DNA from: an uncultured Alistipes sp.
GTDB taxonomy: Bacteria; Bacteroidota; Bacteroidia; Bacteroidales; Rikenellaceae
Assembly: GCF_902388705.1 (NCBI RefSeq)
Contig: NZ_CABMQJ010000049.1
Coordinates: 1-13,485 of the forward strand
Direction: 5' to 3'
DNA: 13,485 nucleotides
This document shows, piece after piece, positions 6,905 through 13,485 of the stretch (positions are counted from its first letter, which is position 1; each line of letters starts with the position of its first letter). The notes beneath the pieces were generated by a model, which ran no database searches, had not been told where the DNA came from, and saw only the letters and a program-made list of their open reading frames with translations. The position numbers were made by a program, and so were the translations under genes.

Positions 6905-7834
6905 ATGGCATCCGCGACCCTCTCGGTAATCATACCCCTCTACAACAAAGAACGCGAAATCGGCGACACCGTCCGCTCGGTGCTGGCCCAGACGCTGCAA
7001 CCCGCAGAAATCGTCGTCGTGGACGACGGTTCGACGGACGGCAGCGCCGACATCGTGCGCGGCATCGCTTCGCCGCTCATAAAACTCGTCACGCAAGCGA
7101 ACGCCGGGGAGTGCGCCGCCCGCAACCGCGCCATCGCCGAATCGACGGGCGACTACATCGCCCTGCTCGACGCCGACGACACCTGGGAGCCGGGATTCCT
7201 CGAAGAAATCGCCGCGATGATTGCCGAGTTCCCGGGCTGCGGAATCTACTCCACGGCATTCAACATCGTCAGCCACGACGGGTGCTTCCCCGCCTGCACC
7301 CCCTCGGAGCGCGGCGTGGTCGGCAACTTTTTCCGCGACTCGGCGCACCGGTACATCTCGATTCCGTCGGCCAGCGCCATTCCCCGCGCGGTTTTCGAAT
7401 CGGTCGGCGGATTTCCCGAAGGGATGAAAATCGGCGGCGACCAGTACATGTGGATTAAAATTGCCCGCCGCTATCCGGTCTGCTTCTCGCCCCGACTGCT
7501 GGTCAACTATTCGAAAGTGGCATCGAACCGCTCGTCGGCAATCTACACGCCCGAACGTACGCGCTATTGCTTCGAAGAACTTTACGACCCCTCGGCGCCC
7601 GGCGAATACAACGAGTTCGTCGCCCGCGCGGCATTGAGCAAGGCGCTGGTCATCAGCGCCAAAGGCGGCACGAAAGAGGCAGCCCGGGCCGCCCGGTTCT
7701 TCGGCTACACGAAAACCTACCGCCGCACGCTGCGCAAAGTGCGCATCCTCAACGCCCTGCCGCGCAGCTGGCGCGCCCCGCTGCTCGGACTCTACAACAA
7801 CCTCGCGTGGCGCATTGCCCGCAAGGGACTCTGA
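6905..7834 (+). CDS. Family 2 glycosyltransferase (GT-A fold)
   Basis: This 309-residue protein is a typical GT2 enzyme, transferring a sugar from a nucleotide-sugar to a growing glycan at the inner face of the membrane. SVIIPLYNKE (7-16) opens the nucleotide-binding fold, VVDDGSTDGS (38-47) follows, the metal-binding DxD is Asp89-Ala-Asp91 in ALLDADD, and GGDQYMW (177-183) supplies the probable catalytic aspartate Asp179. The C-terminal 100 residues are basic and helical and may sit against the membrane, but no clear transmembrane helix is seen. The acceptor and donor cannot be read. It is divergent from the GNGPSL gene and probably co-transcribed with the esterase 15 nt downstream. It is likely one step of surface polysaccharide or glycoprotein glycan assembly. 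Confidence 0.93.
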   Translation: MASATLSVIIPLYNKEREIGDTVRSVLAQTLQPAEIVVVDDGSTDGSADIVRGIASPLIKLVTQANAGECAARNRAIAESTGDYIALLDADDTWEPGFLEEIAAMIAEFPGCGIYSTAFNIVSHDGCFPACTPSERGVVGNFFRDSAHRYISIPSASAIPRAVFESVGGFPEGMKIGGDQYMWIKIARRYPVCFSPRLLVNYSKVASNRSSAIYTPERTRYCFEELYDPSAPGEYNEFVARAALSKALVISAKGGTKEAARAARFFGYTKTYRRTLRKVRILNALPRSWRAPLLGLYNNLAWRIARKGL

Positions 7835-7849
7835 TAACTACCCTCGTCC

Positions 7850-8734
7850 ATGAAACGCAACCTTATGAAATGCACGCTCCTGTGCCTGCTCCTGTCCGCC
7901 GCCGCTTTCTGCCGCGCGCAATCCCCGGCGGACGACACCCCGTCCTACACCATGCGCTCGGGCGGCCTCGAACGCTCGTACAAACTCCACCTGCCCGCAG
8001 GACTGCCTGCAGGGGCCCCGCTGGTGATTGTCCTGCACGGCTACGGCGGCAATAACTCCCCGGGCCGTTTCGGGCTGAACGCCACGGCCGACCGCCACGG
8101 TTTCGCCGTCTGTTACCCGCAGGGAGCAAAAGACGGCCGGGGCAAGACCTGCTGGAACGCAGGTTACACTTTCCAGGCGGACATGGCCGTCGACGACGTG
8201 AAGTTCATCACCGAGCTGGTGCGCCACCTGCAAAAGAGGCATGCCTTGAGCCGCCGCAACGTATTCTGCACGGGCATGTCCAACGGCGGCGAGATGTGCT
8301 ACCAGCTGGCCGCGCAGCGTCCCGGGCTTTTCGCGGCCGTGGCCCCCGTTTCGGGGCTGATGCTCGAATGGCTTTACAAGGCGGACGACTCCACGCATCC
8401 CGTACCCCTGTTCGAAATACACGGCACGGCCGACCGTACGTCGGCATGGGAGGGTGATCTCGAAAACAAGGGCGGCTGGGGCGCCTACGTCCCCGTACCG
8501 ATGGCCGTGCATTACTGGGCGGCCAAAAACAAATGTACCGGCATGCAGACGGACACGATTCCCGGTCGCACGCCGGAGAACGGCCGCAAGGTCATCGCCC
8601 ACCGCTTTACCGGCGGCACGGGCGGCAGCGAGGTCTGGCTCTACGAAATCGTCGGCGGCAAACACGCGTGGGGCGATCAGGACATCGACACGAACGAGGA
8701 GCTCTGGAAGTTTTTCAGCAAGTTCGTGAAATAA
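7850..8734 (+). CDS. Secreted CE1/LpqC-type esterase (PHB depolymerase/feruloyl esterase family)
   Basis: The 294-residue protein is an alpha/beta hydrolase of the LpqC/CE1 esterase group, whose members hydrolyse acyl or feruloyl esters on polysaccharides or short polyesters. An N-terminal signal peptide is clear: basic MKRNLMK, a hydrophobic core at about 9-20, and likely cleavage after Ala23. A lipobox is absent because Phe precedes Cys21. The oxyanion loop is HGYGG (63-67), the nucleophile Ser144 lies in GMSNGG, the acid is probably Asp195 in HGTAD, and the base His272 in GGKHAW. A second in-frame ATG at 7865 would shorten the basic N-region; the first is preferred. It starts 15 nt after the GT2 stop, so the two form an operon. 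Secretion plus a glycosyltransferase neighbour suggests it removes acyl groups from a carbohydrate. The substrate is unknown. Confidence 0.9.
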   Translation: MKRNLMKCTLLCLLLSAAAFCRAQSPADDTPSYTMRSGGLERSYKLHLPAGLPAGAPLVIVLHGYGGNNSPGRFGLNATADRHGFAVCYPQGAKDGRGKTCWNAGYTFQADMAVDDVKFITELVRHLQKRHALSRRNVFCTGMSNGGEMCYQLAAQRPGLFAAVAPVSGLMLEWLYKADDSTHPVPLFEIHGTADRTSAWEGDLENKGGWGAYVPVPMAVHYWAAKNKCTGMQTDTIPGRTPENGRKVIAHRFTGGTGGSEVWLYEIVGGKHAWGDQDIDTNEELWKFFSKFVK

Positions 8735-8869
8735 TGGCCGACCGCGGCTGCTTCCGCGGAACATGCCTGCAGCGGCATACGGTCAGCGGGCATTCCTGCC
8801 GGGCAAAGGAGCCGCCGCAAACTGGAATCCCGCACCGCCCGGAAACCACCCGACGACACACACACAGCC

Positions 8870-8899
8870 GGCAGAAAACACGGCGGCAGAAAACACGGC
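8870..8899. repeat. 15-bp tandem repeat, two perfect copies
   Basis: GGCAGAAAACACGGC is repeated exactly at 8870-8884 and 8885-8899, and a third copy starts with GGCAG at 8900 before diverging. The unit length suggests strand slippage. Confidence 0.8.
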
Positions 8900-8938
8900 G
8901 GCAGGGAAATCCGGACAGGCGGGAACCTGCCCCGGCAG

Positions 8939-9032
8939 GCATCCGTCCCGGCAGGTACTCACGCAGGCTTTCAGGCAGGCACTCTGGCAAGCATCCGTCC
9001 CGGCAGACATCCAGACAGGCATCCGTCCCGGC
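8939..9032. repeat. Three copies of a 14-bp direct repeat
   Basis: GCATCCGTCCCGGC occurs exactly at 8939-8952, 8991-9004 and 9019-9032. Copies one and three share a longer left flank (CAG before GCATCC). Several degenerate CAGGCA words lie between them, as if a longer array had decayed. The spacing of 52 and 28 nt is irregular, so it is not a CRISPR array. Confidence 0.75.
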
Positions 9033-9130
9033 GACAACCTAACGGACTGAACCGCAAGCGACCGCCCTGTACAGGCAAGGGAATAGACACAACGGCAGGC
9101 GGACACACCGAAAAGCGGGCGCCGCAGAAC

Positions 9131-9169
9131 AAAAACACCCGGCTTTACATGCGATGTAAAGCCGGGTGT
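9131..9169 (-). terminator. Rho-independent terminator of clpB
   Basis: A perfect 16-bp stem, ACACCCGGCTTTACAT (9135-9150) with ATGTAAAGCCGGGTGT (9154-9169), closes on a 3-nt GCG loop. On the minus strand it is followed by five T (9135-9131), 26 nt after the clpB stop. The plus strand has only a short T-run, so it mainly serves clpB. Confidence 0.9.
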
Positions 9170-9194
9170 CGGTTTGAAGAGTGCCTGTACGGCG

Positions 9195-11792
<2,598 letters not shown>

Positions 11793-11833
11793 ATCTCTGA
11801 TAATTTGTTTTTCAAACTTTCCTCAATCTATCC

Positions 11834-11850
11834 AGCAAAACGCCTGCCAA
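11834..11850 (-). promoter_or_regulatory. Sigma-54 (-24/-12) type promoter of clpB
   Basis: On the minus strand the site reads TTGGCAGGCGTTTTGCT. It matches the RpoN consensus YTGGCACGRNNNTTGCW at all but two positions, including the essential GG (-24, 11848-11847) and GC (-12, 11836-11835) separated by exactly 10 nt. The predicted start is about 11823, giving a 31-nt leader before the clpB ATG. No TAnnTTTG promoter competes in this leader. Confidence 0.68.
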
Positions 11851-11868
11851 CCGTGATTTTCGGCCATC

Positions 11869-11909
11869 GTGTCACTTTTTGACACAACCTGTCACTCCGG
11901 GACTGACAG
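11869..11909. promoter_or_regulatory. Paired inverted repeats, candidate activator sites for clpB
   Basis: GTGTCA (11869-11874) and TGACAC (11880-11885) form a perfect inverted repeat with a 5-nt spacer. CTGTCA (11889-11894) and TGACAG (11904-11909) form a second with a 9-nt spacer. All four half-sites share TGTCA/TGACA. The two centres lie 22 bp apart, two helical turns, and about 55 and 76 bp upstream of the predicted sigma-54 start. That arrangement fits a dimeric enhancer-binding protein. Confidence 0.65.
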
Positions 11910-12045
11910 ACTCCGCCATTTTGTCCACCTGCATGCGGAGCAAGGGGCCGGGCCGGAGCGCAGGGAGCAGAAACGACGCCCCCCGCAGGAACAGGCATAG
12001 TCCGGAAAAACCGAATCCGGAAGCGGGAAGTACCCGGACACCGCT

Positions 12046-12125
12046 CTGCCGCACAAGGGCTGCGACATGGAAAAACCGGCCCGGAGTGGGGGGGGGCTGC
12101 CGCACAAACGGCCGCGGTATGGAAA
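12046..12125. repeat. Imperfect 28-nt direct repeat
   Basis: CTGCCGCACAA begins both copies (12046-12056 and 12097-12107) and ATGGAAA ends both (12067-12073 and 12119-12125), with similar but not identical bases between. The copies start 51 nt apart and flank the nine-G run. No function is assigned. Confidence 0.55.
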
Positions 12126-12156
12126 GGCAGGGCGGAAAGCCACGGAAAAGGGAGGA

Positions 12157-12178
12157 AAACCGGCTCCGGTTTCTTTTT
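12157..12178 (+). terminator. Weak terminator-like hairpin before the dnaX promoter
   Basis: AAACCG (12157-12162) pairs with CGGTTT (12167-12172) around GCTC, then CTTTTT. No plus-strand gene lies upstream, so it could only block stray transcription into dnaX or end an unseen short RNA. Confidence 0.35.
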
Positions 12179-12189
12179 AAATCCTTAAT

Positions 12190-12221
12190 TTTGAAATCTC
12201 GGTTCAGAATTCGTATCTTTG
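12190..12221 (+). promoter_or_regulatory. Bacteroidota housekeeping promoter of dnaX
   Basis: TTTG at 12190-12193 and TATCTTTG at 12214-12221 match the consensus exactly with a 20-nt spacer. The predicted start is about 12225, four bases before the ATG, so the dnaX message is probably leaderless. Confidence 0.87.
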
Positions 12222-12228
12222 CACTACT

Positions 12229-13485
12229 ATGAGTGATTTTATCGTCAGCGCACGCAAATACCGCCCCGCGACCTTTGCCTCGGTCGTCGGGCAGAAACAT
12301 ATCACCTCGACGCTCAAAAATGCCATCGAGCGCGAGCAGCTGGCCCATGCCTACCTCTTCTGCGGTCCCCGCGGCGTGGGTAAGACCACCTGCGCCCGCA
12401 TCTTCGCCAAGGCCATCAACTGCCTGAACCCCAACGGCGCCGAAGCCTGCAACGAGTGCGAGTCGTGCCGCTCGTTCAACGAGGGGCGTTCGCTGAACAT
12501 CCACGAGCTGGACGCCGCGTCGAACAACTCGGTGGAGGACATCCGCACGCTCATCGAGCAGGTGCGCATCATTCCGCAGGTGGGCCGCTACTCGGTTTTC
12601 ATCATCGACGAGGTGCACATGCTCTCGGCCGCGGCGTTCAACGCATTCCTCAAAACACTCGAAGAGCCGCCCGCGCATGCGATTTTCATCCTCGCGACGA
12701 CCGAAAAACACAAAATCATTCCGACCATCCTCTCGCGGTGCCAAATCTACGACTTCAACCGCATCCGCGTCGAAGACTCGGTCGAATACCTCAAATACAT
12801 CGCCCGACAGGAGGGAATCACGGCCGACGAAGAGTCGCTGAACCTCATCGCCCAGAAGGCCGACGGCGGTATGCGCGACGCCCTGTCGATGTTCGACAAG
12901 GCCGTGTCTTTCTGCGGCACGGCGCTCGACTACCGCAACGTGGCCCAGACGCTGAACGTGCTGGACTACGACACCTATTTCAGCGTCACGGAGATGCTGC
13001 TGGCAGGCAACTACGTCGAAGTGCTGGTGACCTTCGACGCCGTGCTGTCGAAAGGATTCTCGGGCCAGACCTTCATGGCCGGCCTGAACCGCCACATGCG
13101 CGACCTGCTGATGGCCAAGCGCCCCGAAACGCTGCGGCTGATCGAAATGACCGGAACGCTGCTCGAACGATACCGGACGCAGGCGGGCGCCTGCAGTGTC
13201 GAGTTCCTGTTCGGAGCCATCTCCTGCCTGACGGAGCTCGACGGGAAGATCCGGCAATCGTCGAACCAGCGATTGCTCGTCGAGCTGGGCCTGATGAAAA
13301 TCGCAGGGCTCGGCCAAAAAAAAAATGACGGTCTGACATCCCCCGGGGAGTACCCCCTCCCCGCCCTCACACCACGCACAGCGGCACCTGCGAATGCGGC
13401 GGCCCCGACCGCGGCGGCACAGGCAACCCCTCTCCCGGCACAGCAGGCGGCAACGCAGGCTCCGCAAACCGGGCCGCAGGCGGCA
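12229..13485 (+). CDS. dnaX: DNA polymerase III subunit tau/gamma, 3' end missing
   Basis: DnaX is the motor of the clamp loader that places the sliding clamp on DNA; the long tau form also links the polymerase cores and the helicase. The frame is open to the window end (419 codons). Visible features are Walker A GPRGVGKT (46-53), the zinc site Cys65, Cys74, Cys77 and Cys80, Walker B IIDEVH (125-130), sensor-1 ATTE (156-159), the SRC motif with Arg170, sensor-2 GGMRDALS with Arg216, and a helical collar domain to about residue 360. At codons 363-366 the gene runs through ten A, after which the chain becomes an Ala/Pro/Gln/Thr-rich linker typical of tau. Slippage there would give a 366-residue gamma form. 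ATG 12229 yields MSDFIVSARKYRP, the normal family start. The rest of tau lies beyond the window. Confidence 0.97.
   Translation, partial: MSDFIVSARKYRPATFASVVGQKHITSTLKNAIEREQLAHAYLFCGPRGVGKTTCARIFAKAINCLNPNGAEACNECESCRSFNEGRSLNIHELDAASNNSVEDIRTLIEQVRIIPQVGRYSVFIIDEVHMLSAAAFNAFLKTLEEPPAHAIFILATTEKHKIIPTILSRCQIYDFNRIRVEDSVEYLKYIARQEGITADEESLNLIAQKADGGMRDALSMFDKAVSFCGTALDYRNVAQTLNVLDYDTYFSVTEMLLAGNYVEVLVTFDAVLSKGFSGQTFMAGLNRHMRDLLMAKRPETLRLIEMTGTLLERYRTQAGACSVEFLFGAISCLTELDGKIRQSSNQRLLVELGLMKIAGLGQKKNDGLTSPGEYPLPALTPRTAAPANAAAPTAAAQATPLPAQQAATQAPQTGPQAA
13316..13328 (+). promoter_or_regulatory. Slippery A10 run in dnaX with immediate -1 stop
   Basis: Bases 13316-13325 are ten A, read in frame as CAA AAA AAA AAT. 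A -1 shift by the ribosome, or one extra A in the mRNA, gives one more Lys and then TGA at 13326-13328. A +1 shift, or loss of one A, gives ATG ACG GTC and TGA at 13334-13336. Both end the protein at gamma size, as in the E. coli and Thermus dnaX genes. Confidence 0.8.
13345..13362 (+). promoter_or_regulatory. GC hairpin downstream of the dnaX A-run
   Basis: GGGGAG (13345-13350) pairs perfectly with CTCCCC (13357-13362) around a 6-nt loop, 19 nt after the A-run. It could stimulate shifting, but the spacing is longer than the usual 5-9 nt, so its role is doubtful. Confidence 0.4.

Larger units (their letters stand above)
8735..9194. other. 460-nt gap between esterase and clpB, repeat-bearing, no gene seen
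   Basis: No convincing gene is present. Short frames on both strands are rich in Gly, Pro, Arg and Cys and follow the repeats. The gap holds a GC hairpin right after the esterase stop (CCGCGG at 8742-8747 and 8754-8759, no T-tract), two families of short repeats between 8870 and 9032, and the clpB terminator at 9131-9169. Confidence 0.6.
11793..12228. other. 436-nt divergent gap between clpB and dnaX
   Basis: The clpB side (11793-11910) holds the sigma-54 type promoter and two inverted repeats. The dnaX side (12150-12228) holds a weak terminator-like hairpin and the dnaX promoter. The middle (11910-12150) is GC-rich and I see no gene in it: it contains a run of nine G at 12088-12096 and an imperfect 28-nt direct repeat. 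A 117-codon frame from TTG 11879 overlaps the dnaX ATG but covers the promoters and is not credible. Confidence 0.6.

Noticed and set aside
8939..9032. Possible CRISPR-like array
   Set aside because: Units are only 14 bp, spacers differ in length (38 and 14 nt) and contain related words, and no cas gene is near.
8763..9050. 95-codon frame in the esterase-clpB gap with internal repeats
   Set aside because: The repeats come from the DNA repeats, other frames on both strands are equally open, and there is no promoter or family match.
11879..12232. 117-codon frame overlapping the dnaX ATG
   Set aside because: It begins at TTG, covers the activator sites and the dnaX promoter, and its product is low-complexity and basic.
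11872..13467. 531-codon open frame antisense to dnaX and through its promoter
   Set aside because: Same codon-aligned shadow. It also runs across the dnaX promoter and the clpB activator sites.

Overview
The window is GC-rich bacterial DNA that looks like Bacteroidota, most likely Bacteroidales of the Alistipes type. The evidence is protein similarity by eye, the near absence of Shine-Dalgarno sites, and several promoters of the Bacteroidota housekeeping form (TTTG, 20 nt, TAnnTTTG). The genus is an inference. No tRNA, rRNA, CRISPR array, insertion sequence or prophage gene was recognised.

Layout. 1-825 is the 3' part of pdxA (vitamin B6 synthesis). After a 313-nt gap come thrS (1139-3091) and infC (about 3275-3895), which probably starts at a non-AUG codon and ends at a strong terminator; the usual downstream partners rpmI and rplT are not there. 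An accessory block follows: a LuxE-like acyl-activating enzyme (4106-5071) and a NeuA-type CMP-sugar synthetase (5185-5835), then a bidirectional terminator facing a convergent GNGPSL-motif protein (5958-6839) that resembles GT42 sialyltransferases. Across an interlocked divergent promoter lie a GT2 glycosyltransferase (6905-7834) and a secreted CE1/LpqC-type esterase (7850-8734). A repeat-bearing non-coding gap separates these from clpB (9195-11792, minus strand). dnaX (12229 to the window end) is divergent from clpB.

How the genes may work together. The middle block reads as a small surface-glycan island: one enzyme to make a CMP-activated nonulosonic (sialic-like) acid, a candidate transferase for it, a second glycosyltransferase, an acyl-activating enzyme and a secreted esterase. 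The functional link is inferred from family and position. The flanking genes are housekeeping (translation, protein disaggregation, DNA polymerase III clamp loader).

The most interesting signals are regulatory. dnaX carries a run of ten A exactly where the clamp-loader core ends, and both alternative frames stop at once, so the gene is built to make tau and gamma forms by slippage. clpB has a sigma-54 type -24/-12 promoter with two perfect inverted repeats upstream, spaced two helical turns apart. The two divergent glycan promoters are interlocked so that only one can be occupied at a time. The LuxE-like and dnaX messages appear to be leaderless.
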